From contig NZ_OZ007039.1 of NCBI RefSeq assembly GCF_963931675.1, positions 1,087,657-1,151,656 on the forward strand: 64,000 bases of DNA, written 5' to 3'. Position numbers and translations under genes: made by a program. The stretch's first letter is position 1; every line of letters starts with the position of its first letter. Positions 42,727 to 52,312 of the stretch are shown here, in pieces. This DNA is from an uncultured Alistipes sp. (GTDB taxonomy: Bacteria > Bacteroidota > Bacteroidia > Bacteroidales > Rikenellaceae). The notes beneath the pieces are model-generated. The model saw only the letters and a list, made by a program, of their open reading frames with translations, did no database searches and was not told the origin of the DNA.

Positions 42727-43335
42727 ATGGAGACGAAAAACTACGACAAGGAGGAGCGGTTCGACCCCGCAACGGTCGAAGCCCTCAAAGGACACTATAC
42801 GGAGATTCTGCGCCTGCTGGGCGAAGACCCCTCGCGCGAAGGATTGCTGAGAACCCCCGAACGGGTCGCCAAGGCGATGTCGTTCCTCACGAAAGGGTAC
42901 GACGAAAACCCGCTCGAAATCATCCGCTCGGCAACGTTCCGCGAGGAGTACAAGCAGATGGTGCTGGTCAAGGACATCGAGCTCTACTCGATGTGCGAGC
43001 ACCACATGCTGCCCTTCTACGGCAAGGCGCACGTCGCCTACATCCCCAACGGATACATCACCGGGTTGTCGAAGATCGCCCGCGTGGTGGAGTGTTTCGC
43101 CCGGCGGCTGCAGGTTCAGGAGCGGCTGACGGTCCAGATCCGCAACTGCATCCAGGAGGCCCTCAGCCCCATGGGTGTCGCCGTGGTGATCGAGGCCAGC
43201 CACATGTGCATGCAGATGCGCGGCATCGAGAAACAGCAGTCCGCCACCACCACATCGGCCTTTACGGGCGTCTTCCTCTCGGATCACCGCACCCGCGAGG
43301 AGTTCATGACCCTCATCTCGCACAAGTATCGGTAA
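42727..43335 (+). CDS. folE: GTP cyclohydrolase I
   Basis: 202 residues. Zinc and active-site motif [20 protein letters not shown] (about residues 90-109) and [35 protein letters not shown] with the third zinc Cys in MCMQMRG. It turns GTP into 7,8-dihydroneopterin triphosphate, the precursor of folate and of the QueD product encoded at 47866-48318. A near-leaderless transcript is likely from the promoter position. Confidence 0.97.
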   Translation: METKNYDKEERFDPATVEALKGHYTEILRLLGEDPSREGLLRTPERVAKAMSFLTKGYDENPLEIIRSATFREEYKQMVLVKDIELYSMCEHHMLPFYGKAHVAYIPNGYITGLSKIARVVECFARRLQVQERLTVQIRNCIQEALSPMGVAVVIEASHMCMQMRGIEKQQSATTTSAFTGVFLSDHRTREEFMTLISHKYR

Positions 43336-43361
43336 AGCCCGAATTCCAGGCCCTTTCCTGC

Positions 43362-43398
43362 AACCGGAAATCCCTTGTTGGGGATTTCCGGTTTTTTC
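43362..43398 (+). terminator. Terminator after folE
   Basis: AACCGGAAATCCC (43362-43374) and GGGATTTCCGGTT (43381-43393) with T run. Confidence 0.92.
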
Positions 43399-43491
43399 AT
43401 GTCCCGTTCGGACCCGGACGCCGCAAACCACCCGAACAGGGAACGAAATTTGAGACACGAGAGGAGACAGCAAACCAAAAATCAAAACATC

Positions 43492-44133
43492 ATGAACGTC
43501 AAACAACTCCGTTACATTGCGTTCGCGCTCGTTGCAGCCGCGTTCTGCTCGTGCCAGAAAGACCCCTCGACGTCGGATCTCCACAGGGATTATCTGGTCT
43601 ACACCGCCCACGATTCCGGGACCGACTTCTCGGCAATCGCAACCTACTACCTCCCGGACAGCATCCTGGTGATCGGAAACAGCGATCAGACCGAATACTG
43701 GAAGGATGAGGATGCCCTGACGATCATCGGCGCCATAGCGGGCGGCATGAACGATGCAGGCTACACGCGCTCCGACGACAAAACCGCGGCCAACGTAGGG
43801 CTCCAGCTCAGCTACGTGCGGCAGGAAACCTATTTCGTCGGCTATGACAACCCCTACTGGTGGTGGTACTATCCCTACTACTGGGCTCCCGGGTACTGGG
43901 GCAACTGGATCGGATGGCACTATCCCTACAGCGTCTATTACGCCTACACCGCAGGCTCGCTGCTCGTGGAGATGCTCGACCTCCAGGCCGACCAGGAGAG
44001 CGGCAAGAAACTCCCCGTCATCTGGGACACCTTCATCGGCGGCCTGCTGACCTCCGATGCCGAACTCAACCTCCAGCGCACCGTCGAGGGCGTGGAGCAG
44101 GCTTTCGCACAGTCGCCCTATCTGGAAAAATAG
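43492..44133 (+). CDS. DUF4136-like lipoprotein with aromatic-rich segment
   Basis: 213 residues from the ATG at 43492. Lipoprotein signal peptide ending ...AAAFCSC (Cys near residue 21). The rest matches the DUF4136 type of Bacteroidetes envelope lipoproteins (LTIIGAIAGGMNDAGYTRSD). Residues about 122-156 are extremely rich in Trp and Tyr (YWWWYYPYYW and following). Probably in the outer membrane or its inner leaflet. It is followed 23 bases later by a small beta-barrel gene, which may be its partner. Confidence 0.85.
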   Translation: MNVKQLRYIAFALVAAAFCSCQKDPSTSDLHRDYLVYTAHDSGTDFSAIATYYLPDSILVIGNSDQTEYWKDEDALTIIGAIAGGMNDAGYTRSDDKTAANVGLQLSYVRQETYFVGYDNPYWWWYYPYYWAPGYWGNWIGWHYPYSVYYAYTAGSLLVEMLDLQADQESGKKLPVIWDTFIGGLLTSDAELNLQRTVEGVEQAFAQSPYLEK

Positions 44134-44156
44134 TTTAACGCAAAATCTGTCCGATC

Positions 44157-44783
44157 ATGAAAACATCGAAATACTTCAAAACCCTTGCATTCTGCGTCGT
44201 CATGCTGGCCACCACGCTGCCGGGCAAAGCGCAGGTCTTCCCCAACACCTACATCAATATCGATTGGCAGATGGCTGTGCCCCTCGGAGACGACTTCGCC
44301 GACAAAACATCGGGTTGGGGCATGAACTTCGAAGGCGGATACTTCGTCTCACCGGCCATCACCGTGGGGCCCTTCATCTCCTACCAGACCAACCTGCAGG
44401 ACATCGACCGCCAGACCCTCGACCTGGGGGACGGCGCCGCCATGACCACCAATCAGAAACACGCCCTGTTCCAACTGCCGTTCGGTGTCACGAGCCGATA
44501 CAACTGGCTTACCGACAGCCTCTTCCAACCCTATGTCGGCATGAAGATAGGAGCCTGCTACGCCGAGATGTCCTCCTATTACTACGTCGTCAGACAATAC
44601 TCCGAGACCTGGGGATTCTATATGTCGCCGGAAATCGGCGTGTCGATCTTCCCGCGCCCCGACTACCGGCTGGGATTCCATGTGGCTCTCTACTACAGCT
44701 ACGCCACCAACAGCGGCGAAGTGCTGGTTTACAAAATCAACAACATCAACAACTTCGGCATCCGCGTCGGCATCTCGTTCTGA
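44157..44783 (+). CDS. Small outer-membrane beta-barrel protein
   Basis: 208 residues. Signal peptide 1-25 (LPGKAQ), then amphipathic strands alternating with short turns and a C-terminal aromatic-ended strand (GIRVGISF), as in the OmpX/OmpW-size barrels. Likely co-transcribed with the DUF4136-like lipoprotein. Function unknown. Confidence 0.85.
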   Translation: MKTSKYFKTLAFCVVMLATTLPGKAQVFPNTYINIDWQMAVPLGDDFADKTSGWGMNFEGGYFVSPAITVGPFISYQTNLQDIDRQTLDLGDGAAMTTNQKHALFQLPFGVTSRYNWLTDSLFQPYVGMKIGACYAEMSSYYYVVRQYSETWGFYMSPEIGVSIFPRPDYRLGFHVALYYSYATNSGEVLVYKINNINNFGIRVGISF

Positions 44784-44804
44784 CGCTCGCGCCGGGCCGC
44801 AACG

Positions 44805-44837
44805 AAAAGCCGGACCTTGCAACAAGGTCCGGCTTTT
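44805..44837. terminator. Bidirectional terminator between barrel gene and polA
   Basis: AAAAGCCGGACCTTG (44805-44819), loop CAA, CAAGGTCCGGCTTTT (44823-44837). Perfect 15-base stem. Confidence 0.92.
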
Positions 44838-44954
44838 TCCGGAAACCGGTTTTCCGACATCCCTTCCCGAACAGAGACCGGACTTCCGCCTCTCCCGGAG
44901 CCCCTCCCCTTCAACGGCAGGGCGCCCCTCTCCGGCGGGCGTCCCCGGTTTCAC

Positions 44955-47828
44955 TCAATGCGCTTCAAGCCAGTTGCGGCCCACCCCGGCATCGGCTATG
45001 AGCCGCACCTTCAGTTTCGCGGCCGACTCCATGCTCTCGGTGACGATCCGCACGACCTGCTCCTGCTCCTCTCGCAGCATGTCGACCACCAGTTCGTCGT
45101 GCACCTGCAGGATCACCCGCGAGCGGATCCCTTCGGCCGCAAAACGGCGGTGGACGTCGATCATGGCGATCTTCATGATGTCGGCCGCCGAACCCTGGAT
45201 CGGAGCATTCACGGCGTTGCGCTCGGCCAAGCCGCGCGCCACGGCATTGTGCGAATTGATGTCGTTGAGGTAGCGCCGCCGCCCGAAAATCGTCGAGACA
45301 AAGCCCTCCTCCCTGGCCCGCTCCACCACGCGGTCCATGTACTCCTTGACCCTGGGATAGGAAGCGAAATAGCCGTCGATGATCTCCCGGGCCTCCTTGC
45401 GCGGGATCTCCAGCCGCTGGCTCAGCCCGAAGGCCGAAATGCCGTAGATAATGCCGAAATTGGCCGTCTTGGCCCGCCGCCGCTCCTCGGGTGTCACCTC
45501 CGAAATCGGTTTGTTGAAGAGCCGCGCCGCCGTCGAGGCGTGGACATCCTCCCCATGCTCGAAGGCCGCGATCAGCGACTCGTCGCCCGAAAGGTGGGCC
45601 ATCAGCCGCAACTCCACCTGGCTGTAATCCGCCGACAAGAGCAGATGGTCGTCGTCCGACGGAATGAAGGCCTTGCGGATGCGGCGGCCCATCTCCTCGC
45701 GCACGGGAATGTTCTGCAGGTTGGGGTTCGTCGACGAAAGGCGCCCGGTGGCCGTCACCGCCTGGTTGAACGACGTATGGATCCGTCCCGTGCGGCGGTT
45801 GACCAGTTGCGGCAGCGCCTCGACATAGGTCGACAAGAGTTTCTTCACCCCGCGGTATTCGAGGATCAGGTCGACGATCCGGTGTTTGTGCGCAAACGAC
45901 TGAAGGTACTCCTCGTCGGTACAGAACTGTTTGGTTTTCGTCATCTTGGGCTTCTCGGCAATGCGCATCTTCGCAAAAAGCACCTCGCCCAGCTGCCGTG
46001 TCGAGTTGATGTTCAGATTCGGCTCCCCGGCCTCGGCCCGCACCGCAGCCTCCAGTTCCGCCAGCTTGCGGTTCAGCTCCACGGCATAGGTGGCCAGCGC
46101 CTCCGTGTCGATCCGCACACCTGCCATCTCGATGTCGGCCAGCACGGTGATCATCGGCGCCTCGACCTCGAAATAGAGGTGCTGCAGTCCGATCTGCTCG
46201 ACCAGCGGGAAGAGCACCCGCTTGAGCCGGAGCGTGACGTCGGCATCCTCCGCGGCGTACTCCTTCACGCGCTCGACGTTCACCAGGTCCATCGTCAGCT
46301 GCTTGGCACCCTTGCCGATCAGCGTCTCGATCTCGATCGGCCGGTAGTTCAGGTACTTTTCGGCCAGGATGTTCATGTTGTGGCGCGATTCGGGATCCAG
46401 CAGGTAGTGGAGGATCATCGTATCGTAGAAGCGGCCCCGGACCTCAACGCCCAACTGCCGCAGCACCATCAGGTCGAACTTGATGTTTTGGCCGATCTTG
46501 GCGATGCGTTCGTTCTCGAACAGCGGGCGGATGATCTCCGCATATTCACGTGCGGTCTCCTCCCTGAAGGGCACGTACCACGCCTTGAAGGGCTCCACGG
46601 CCAGCGAAAGGCCCACGATCCGGTCGTTGAAGACGTCGAGTCCCGTCGTCTCGGTATCGAAGCAGAACTCCTCGTAACGGCCCACCGCGGCAATCACCTC
46701 CCGCAGATGGTCGGCACTCTCCACGAGCGTATATTCGTGGGGCGTGGTCTGCGCCGTCTCGAACTGCATCGCCTCGGCTTCAGCCTGCAGGTCGGCCGCC
46801 GGAACCGGCGCCGCCGCCATCGGAACCACGGGCTCACCGAAGAGGTTTCCCTGTCCGGCCAACGCCGCCTTCTTTGCCGCGGCTGACTTGGCCCGCGCCA
46901 TCTCCGCCAACTGGGTCTGCGCCTCCTGACGGGGGCCGTCCGAGACCGGTTCGGGAGGAGCCAGATTGGCCAAATCGTTCAGGAACGCCTTGAAATCGAG
47001 CTCCGCAAAGAGCGCCCGCAAATCATCGAGATGCGGTTCGCAGACCGTCAGATCCTCTTCGCGCAATTCGATCGGAACGTCGAGGCAGATGGTCGTCAGC
47101 CGTTTGGCCAGCCGCAGGTTGTCGGCCCAGGCAGCGATCTTCCCGCCCTGTTTTCCGGGGATACGGTCGACATTCGCCAGGATATTCTCCACCGTACCCC
47201 ATTCGCGGACCAGTTTGCAGGCACTCTTCTCGCCGATCCCCGGGACGCCCGGAATGTTGTCCGAAGCATCCCCCCACAGGGCCAGAATATCCCGCACCAG
47301 CTGCGGATCGTCGATGCCGTACTTCTCACGGATCTCCTCGCGCCCCACGATCTCGATACTCCCGTCGGCTCCCCGCTGCTTGTAGATGCGGCAGCGGTCG
47401 CGAACCAACTGTCCGTAATCCTTGTCGGGCGTCACCATATAGACGTCGTAACCCGCCTCGGCGCCCTTTTGCGAAAGGGTGCCGATCACGTCGTCGGCCT
47501 CATAACCCTCGACTTCGAGGATCGGGATGCACATCGCCTCCAGCACCCGTTTCACGTAGGGAACCGACAGCAGAATATCTTCGGGCGTCTCCGTGCGATT
47601 GGCCTTGTACTCCGGAAAAATCTCCCGCCGGAAACTCCCGCCCGGGGGATCGAAGGCAACCCCCAGCAGATCGGGGCGTTCGCGCTTCTGGATGTCGCGC
47701 AGGAACTTCACGAAGCCGAACACCACCGAGGTGTTCATCCCCGTCCGGTTGCGCATGGGACGCCCCAGAAAGGCATAGTAATACTTGAATATCAACGCAT
47801 AGGCGTCGACCAGAAAGAGTTTTTTCAT
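44955..47828 (-). CDS. polA: DNA polymerase I
   Basis: 957 residues from the ATG at 47828 (MKKLFLVDAYALIFKYYYAF). The 5' nuclease domain covers about 1-290, the 3'-5' exonuclease domain begins at about 390 and has the intact DxE motif in FCFDTETTGLD, and the polymerase motifs are DYSQVELRLMAHLSGDES (A), RRAKTANFGIIYG (B) and QVHDELV (C). So it should proofread, unlike many family A members. Fifteen in-frame codons upstream lack homology. It follows queD after 37 bases on the same strand. Confidence 0.97.
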   Translation of the reverse strand: MKKLFLVDAYALIFKYYYAFLGRPMRNRTGMNTSVVFGFVKFLRDIQKRERPDLLGVAFDPPGGSFRREIFPEYKANRTETPEDILLSVPYVKRVLEAMCIPILEVEGYEADDVIGTLSQKGAEAGYDVYMVTPDKDYGQLVRDRCRIYKQRGADGSIEIVGREEIREKYGIDDPQLVRDILALWGDASDNIPGVPGIGEKSACKLVREWGTVENILANVDRIPGKQGGKIAAWADNLRLAKRLTTICLDVPIELREEDLTVCEPHLDDLRALFAELDFKAFLNDLANLAPPEPVSDGPRQEAQTQLAEMARAKSAAAKKAALAGQGNLFGEPVVPMAAAPVPAADLQAEAEAMQFETAQTTPHEYTLVESADHLREVIAAVGRYEEFCFDTETTGLDVFNDRIVGLSLAVEPFKAWYVPFREETAREYAEIIRPLFENERIAKIGQNIKFDLMVLRQLGVEVRGRFYDTMILHYLLDPESRHNMNILAEKYLNYRPIEIETLIGKGAKQLTMDLVNVERVKEYAAEDADVTLRLKRVLFPLVEQIGLQHLYFEVEAPMITVLADIEMAGVRIDTEALATYAVELNRKLAELEAAVRAEAGEPNLNINSTRQLGEVLFAKMRIAEKPKMTKTKQFCTDEEYLQSFAHKHRIVDLILEYRGVKKLLSTYVEALPQLVNRRTGRIHTSFNQAVTATGRLSSTNPNLQNIPVREEMGRRIRKAFIPSDDDHLLLSADYSQVELRLMAHLSGDESLIAAFEHGEDVHASTAARLFNKPISEVTPEERRRAKTANFGIIYGISAFGLSQRLEIPRKEAREIIDGYFASYPRVKEYMDRVVERAREEGFVSTIFGRRRYLNDINSHNAVARGLAERNAVNAPIQGSAADIMKIAMIDVHRRFAAEGIRSRVILQVHDELVVDMLREEQEQVVRIVTESMESAAKLKVRLIADAGVGRNWLEAH

Positions 47829-47865
47829 AGCTGTGTATTGCGTCGTTTTGTCGAAAGGGGAGGGG

Positions 47866-48318
47866 TCAGGCATTGTCTTCGGCGAACCATTCGGCGAACG
47901 ACGTAGCGGTCTCGTGGAGCCGCAGCGAATGGAGCGTCACACCCTCGGGCAACCGCGCAGCGATCCGTGCGGCAAAGTCCCCCAGCATGTTCTCGCACGT
48001 CGGCTGGTAATCCACCGTCACGACATTCCCGAAACGGGCCGACAAGACCCTGAAAAACTCCGACCCGGGCTCCGGGCGCTTCAGGACCAGGGCATGGTCG
48101 AAGCGCGAAACGATCTCCTCGTTTACGATGCGTTTCAAGACGCCGAAATCCATCACCATACCGTATTTGGGGTTCTCCGGGTCCTGGAGCGGGGAGCCCT
48201 TCACCGTCACGAAAAGCCGGTAGGAGTGCCCGTGAATCTCGCGGCACGGGCCGTCATAACCGTCGAGGGCATGCGCCGCCTCGAACGAAAATTCCTTGGT
48301 CAATCTGATTACTGCCAT
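47866..48318 (-). CDS. queD: 6-carboxytetrahydropterin synthase (QueD/PTPS family)
   Basis: 150 residues. Zinc His residues in FSFEAAHAL and CREIHGHSY (CxxxHxH), catalytic residues in YGMVMDFGVLK and RFDHALVL, and late Glu in LHETATSFAEWF. It converts 7,8-dihydroneopterin triphosphate to 6-carboxy-5,6,7,8-tetrahydropterin for queuosine synthesis. FolE in the same window makes its substrate. It lies just upstream of polA in one transcription unit. Confidence 0.92.
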   Translation of the reverse strand: MAVIRLTKEFSFEAAHALDGYDGPCREIHGHSYRLFVTVKGSPLQDPENPKYGMVMDFGVLKRIVNEEIVSRFDHALVLKRPEPGSEFFRVLSARFGNVVTVDYQPTCENMLGDFAARIAARLPEGVTLHSLRLHETATSFAEWFAEDNA

Positions 48319-48447
48319 ATTATCAAGATCATGGAGCGGACGTGCAAAACAGGAAAGCCAGCCTCACCCTTTGCCGAACCGCATCCTGCATTTCACAAAG
48401 ATAATGGAAATCGAAAACAAAACCGCCCTCCCGACACGAATCATTCC

Positions 48448-48481
48448 AAAAAAAGCGTCCCCCACAGCGGAGGACGCCTTT
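48448..48481 (-). terminator. Terminator of the mannan operon
   Basis: On the minus strand GGCGTCC (from 48478) pairs with GGACGC ending at 48455, followed by a run of seven T. It lies about 20 bases beyond the stop of the epimerase gene. Confidence 0.75.
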
Positions 48482-48501
48482 CTGAAAATGGCCAAAGCCA
48501 T

Positions 48502-49719
48502 CTATTTCCGTTCGGGAACTCCTCCCAGACGTTTTAGCAACTCCAGACACATCCGCCCGTTATGATAGGGGCATTTCCAGATCCCGGCCTTGTCGTCGTC
48601 GAGATTCACCCCTCCGTCGGCGCGAATACTCCAGAACCATTCGCCCGATTCACGGTCGATTAGGTGGTTTTTGATATAATTCCACGTATCGAGCAGCATG
48701 GCTGCAGCCCGCTCCTCGCCGTGGAAGGCCAATAGGTAGTATAACCCGACCATCGTTTCGGCCTGAACCCACCAGTGACGCTCCCGGTCGATGATCCCAT
48801 CCGCATTGCCCTCGTAGGCCATACTTCCGTCCGACATATAGCCCTCCAGGGCCGCACGACCCAAAGCCGCAGTCCGCGACAATACCTCCTGCATCAATAC
48901 CGGATCCCCAATCACCTCCGCCGCCTCGAACAAAAGCCACGAAGCCTCGATATCATGACCGTACGAATAGATTCCCTCACTGCGATCCTCCCAGCGCTCG
49001 CCGAAAAAGAGCCCCAGATGGTTCGTGAACGGAGAGAGCAACCGCCGTAGGAAGAGCCGGAGCAGGTTCGCAAGCTGCCGCCGCAAATCCGGATCCGGCC
49101 AAACCCGGTAGAGGTTCGTATAGGACTCCAGGATATGCAGATGGGTATTCATCGTCTTCTTTTCGTTAGCATCTTTGTCGCTCAGGCGCATGTCGTCCAA
49201 CAGGTTCCAAGTCCGGTCCGACGCCTCGAAATAACCATCATACTGTGGGTCGAAGGCATGGTGTTCGATCTCCCCATATAGTCGGACGGCAGCATCCAAA
49301 GCCTCCCGGTCCCCCGTAGCCCGATAGTATTCACTCAAGCCGTAGATGGCGAAACTCAAGCCGTAAAACTGCTTCTTCGTCTCCAGCGGCCGGCCGTCGG
49401 CGGAAATCGTCCAGTAAACCCCGCCATACTCCTGGTCGCAGAAGTTCCCGAGCAGGCTTGCCTTGGCTGCCTCAGCTGCCGCCTGATAGGCCGGATCCCC
49501 GAAAAGACGGCAAGCTACCGAAAAGGTCCACAAAATCCGGGCGTGCATGACAACCCCCTTCGGGGCATCGGGATGCAACACGCCCGTCCCATCCACACGT
49601 CCAAAAAAACCGCCCCGGGCCCGGTCTTCCAACCCGATCCAGAAGGGAAGAATGTCGTTTCTCAGCGTATCAGTCAACTCCGGGATCAAACTTTTCAAGG
49701 ATTCCATCATCTGTATCAA
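48502..49719 (-). CDS. AGE-family epimerase, probably cellobiose 2-epimerase
   Basis: 405 residues, (alpha/alpha)6 barrel. Active-site His segments: MNTHLHILESYTNLYR, GHDIEASWLLFEAAE, RHWWVQAETMVG and KCPYHNGRMCLEL. This set matches cellobiose 2-epimerases of the N-acylglucosamine epimerase superfamily. In this operon it would turn beta-1,4-mannobiose into mannosyl-glucose for the GH130 phosphorylase, as in Bacteroides fragilis. Its start overlaps the symporter stop by 4 bases. Two in-frame Met near the start make the exact start uncertain by four codons. Confidence 0.93.
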   Translation of the reverse strand: MIQMMESLKSLIPELTDTLRNDILPFWIGLEDRARGGFFGRVDGTGVLHPDAPKGVVMHARILWTFSVACRLFGDPAYQAAAEAAKASLLGNFCDQEYGGVYWTISADGRPLETKKQFYGLSFAIYGLSEYYRATGDREALDAAVRLYGEIEHHAFDPQYDGYFEASDRTWNLLDDMRLSDKDANEKKTMNTHLHILESYTNLYRVWPDPDLRRQLANLLRLFLRRLLSPFTNHLGLFFGERWEDRSEGIYSYGHDIEASWLLFEAAEVIGDPVLMQEVLSRTAALGRAALEGYMSDGSMAYEGNADGIIDRERHWWVQAETMVGLYYLLAFHGEERAAAMLLDTWNYIKNHLIDRESGEWFWSIRADGGVNLDDDKAGIWKCPYHNGRMCLELLKRLGGVPERK

Positions 49720-51113
49720 TGCTGTAATTCGTTACGCTGTTGTTGCAATTTGCGTGAGATGATCTGAACCCGCCGTTCGCTCAGCGGGTAGAGCCAGATC
49801 AGCACCACGGAAAGGAAAGCCCCGACGGCCGGCAGATAGCTCAACATCATCCGAATGCCGCGGATCGCATCCTCGCTCTGCGCCGCATTGGCCTGGAAAC
49901 CGTAATAACCGAGCAGCCAGCCCGTCACGGCTCCGCCGAGTGTCCAGCCCAGCTTCTGAGACATCGAGGAGGATGAGAAAATCAATCCCGTAGCACGCCG
50001 TCCGGTCTTCCACTCCGAGAAGTCCGCAATATCGGCGTACATCGACCACATAAGCGGGAAGATACATCCGGCACAGATACTGATCAGAGCCTGGAAGAGA
50101 AAAATCCCAAGCAGCTGATCGGGCGAAAAGACGTAGAATATCAGACTCAGGACACAAGCCACGACCATCGCTCCCATATAGGTGGTTCTCTTGCCAAAAC
50201 GATTGGACAGAGGCGAGGCCAGGACCACTCCCACCATGTTGGACAACTGCCCCAACATCAGGTAGAGCGCCGAGAGCGAGAACAAGCCGTCGCCGAAGCC
50301 CGAAATACCGTCATCCAGCACATAATACTTGAAGTAGTAGATCGTGGCGCCGTCCCGAATCGAGTTGAAGATCAGCGCCGCAATTCCCGCCCCCAGCAGG
50401 ATCCACCAGGGGCGGTTCACCAACAGATCCCGGAAGTCCTTTCCGACCGAGGTGTTCTTCGGCGCGCAAAGCGTAACCCGCTCCCGGGTCCACTTGAAGC
50501 AGAGCACGAAAAGTCCGGCACAGACCGCCCCGAAAACCATCATCGTATACTGCCACCCGTTGGCCTCCGAATCACCCCCTCCCAGATCGGAGAAGAGACC
50601 CACCAGCGGCTCGGCCAACCCCACCGCAATGAAACTGCCCAGATAGGCGAAAAACATCCGGTAGGAGGAGAGGATGTTGCGCTCCACGGGATCCGACGAG
50701 ATCACACCCAGCAACGAGGCATACGGAACGTTGACCATGGTGTAGACCATCATGAGCAGCGTGTAGGTCGCATAGGCGTAGACTAGTTTCCACCCCGGCG
50801 TGAGGTCCGGCGTGGAGAAGGCCAGCACACCGATCACCGCAAAGGGAACCGCGCCCCACAACAGGTAAGGCCGAAAACGCCCCCAGCGCGTATGGGTCCG
50901 ATCAGCAATCATTCCCATGATCGGGTCGTTGACCGCATCCCAGATCCGCGTCAGCAGGAACATCGTGCCGACGGCAGCCGGAGCCAGCCCAAAAACATCC
51001 GTATAGAAGAACAACATGTACATGCCTATGATCTTCCAGAACATGGAAGAAGACATGTCCCCGAACCCATAGGCAATCTTTTCCCGGAACTTGATCATCG
51101 CAGACTCTTTCAT
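49716..51113 (-). CDS. GPH-family sugar:cation symporter (MFS)
   Basis: 465 residues with about twelve membrane helices. The N-terminus REKIAYGFGDMSSSMFWK is the mark of the glycoside-pentoside-hexuronide:cation symporter family; WDAVNDPIMGMIADRTHTRWG follows the second helix. In the operon it would carry mannobiose or other mannooligosaccharides across the inner membrane. It sits between GH130 (13-base gap) and epimerase (4-base overlap). Confidence 0.93.
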   Translation of the reverse strand: MKESAMIKFREKIAYGFGDMSSSMFWKIIGMYMLFFYTDVFGLAPAAVGTMFLLTRIWDAVNDPIMGMIADRTHTRWGRFRPYLLWGAVPFAVIGVLAFSTPDLTPGWKLVYAYATYTLLMMVYTMVNVPYASLLGVISSDPVERNILSSYRMFFAYLGSFIAVGLAEPLVGLFSDLGGGDSEANGWQYTMMVFGAVCAGLFVLCFKWTRERVTLCAPKNTSVGKDFRDLLVNRPWWILLGAGIAALIFNSIRDGATIYYFKYYVLDDGISGFGDGLFSLSALYLMLGQLSNMVGVVLASPLSNRFGKRTTYMGAMVVACVLSLIFYVFSPDQLLGIFLFQALISICAGCIFPLMWSMYADIADFSEWKTGRRATGLIFSSSSMSQKLGWTLGGAVTGWLLGYYGFQANAAQSEDAIRGIRMMLSYLPAVGAFLSVVLIWLYPLSERRVQIISRKLQQQRNELQH

Positions 51114-51126
51114 GCGGGTTTCACGG

Positions 51127-52302
51127 TTATCTCGGGTATCCCGAAACGATGTTCCGGTCGATCAGTTCGTTGATCGTCCGAACCGACAGCCCCGTTCTCA
51201 GGCCGTCGGCCGGCGTGTTCAGACAGTAGTCCAGCAGACGATCCACACTCGATACGGCCACGTGCATACGCGTGTCGCTCGACGCATAGTAGATGTAAAC
51301 CGTACCATCCGGCGCGACAATCCATCCGTTCGAGAAGAGGACGTTGGAGACATCTCCGACCCGCTCCTCCCCCTCAGGGGCCATGAAATAACCCGCCGGT
51401 TCGGCAATCAGCCTCCACGGACGCTCCAAATCCGTCAGATAGAGATAGAGCACATAGCGCAACCCCGCGGCACAGCCCCGAACGCCATGGGCCAGATGCA
51501 GCCACCCTTTCGGTGTCTTGATCGGATGCGGACCCTCACCGTTCTTTAGCTCCTTGATCGTATGGTAATAGCGGAAATTGATGATCTTCTCGTCGCAGAC
51601 CTCGGCTTGGGTGATGTCATCGACCAGCGACCAGCCGATTCCGCCCTGTCCGGTCTCAATGAAGCCGTTCTGAGGCCGCGTATAGAACGCATACTTCCCG
51701 TCGACGAACTCCGGATGAAGCACCACATTGCGCTGCTGGCTCTTGCAGCGCAGATCCGGGAGTCGCTCCCAGTTGACCAGATCGTGCGTACGGGCAATAC
51801 CGGCCGAAGCAACCGCTGAAGAGAGATCTCCCGGCTGTGCGTTCGGATCTTTCCGCTCGACGCAGAAGACACCGTAGATCCATCCGTCCTCATGTACCGT
51901 GAGGCGCATGTCGTACACATTGACAGCCTCCTCATCCGATTCGTCGAGTTGAATCGGACGGTCCCAGAACCGGAAGTTGTCGATTCCGTTTTCGCTCTGC
52001 GCCACGGCGAAGTAGGACTTGCGGTCCGCACCCTCCACGCGGGCAACCAGCGTATAAAGACCGTTGAACAGAATAGCACCCGCGTTGAGGACGGCATTCA
52101 CGCCGATCCGCTCCTGCAAAAACGGATTCCGCTCCTGCGAAAAATCATACCGCCAGGTCAACGGGACATGCGCTGCGGTCAAAACCGGATTCCTGTAACG
52201 CCGGAAAATACCGTTGCCGCCATCCTGCGGAGCATTGGGCTCTCTCAACAACGCCTCGTGTCTGCGATACAACGCGGCGATTCTCTCTTGGTAATTGTCC
52301 AT
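51127..52302 (-). CDS. GH130 4-O-beta-D-mannosyl-D-glucose phosphorylase
   Basis: 391 residues from the ATG at 52302 ([15 protein letters not shown]). Five-bladed beta-propeller family GH130. The general-acid Asp lies at residue 131 in [13 protein letters not shown], the same number as reported for the Bacteroides fragilis enzyme. Phosphate-binding region residues are in [16 protein letters not shown]. No signal peptide, so it is cytoplasmic. It phosphorolyses mannosyl-glucose to alpha-mannose-1-phosphate and glucose. A longer frame to 52344 lacks homology. The order GH26, GH130, symporter, epimerase is the same as in the B. fragilis mannan pathway. Confidence 0.95.
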   Translation of the reverse strand: MDNYQERIAALYRRHEALLREPNAPQDGGNGIFRRYRNPVLTAAHVPLTWRYDFSQERNPFLQERIGVNAVLNAGAILFNGLYTLVARVEGADRKSYFAVAQSENGIDNFRFWDRPIQLDESDEEAVNVYDMRLTVHEDGWIYGVFCVERKDPNAQPGDLSSAVASAGIARTHDLVNWERLPDLRCKSQQRNVVLHPEFVDGKYAFYTRPQNGFIETGQGGIGWSLVDDITQAEVCDEKIINFRYYHTIKELKNGEGPHPIKTPKGWLHLAHGVRGCAAGLRYVLYLYLTDLERPWRLIAEPAGYFMAPEGEERVGDVSNVLFSNGWIVAPDGTVYIYYASSDTRMHVAVSSVDRLLDYCLNTPADGLRTGLSVRTINELIDRNIVSGYPR

Positions 52303-52312
52303 GGGTATATAG

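Noticed and set aside
41383..43920. 845-codon frame on the minus strand
   Set aside because: Antisense to rdgB, the oxidoreductase and folE, all with clear family motifs.
44817..46886. 689-codon plus-strand frame
   Set aside because: Antisense to polA; His/Arg/Leu-rich shadow with no domain.
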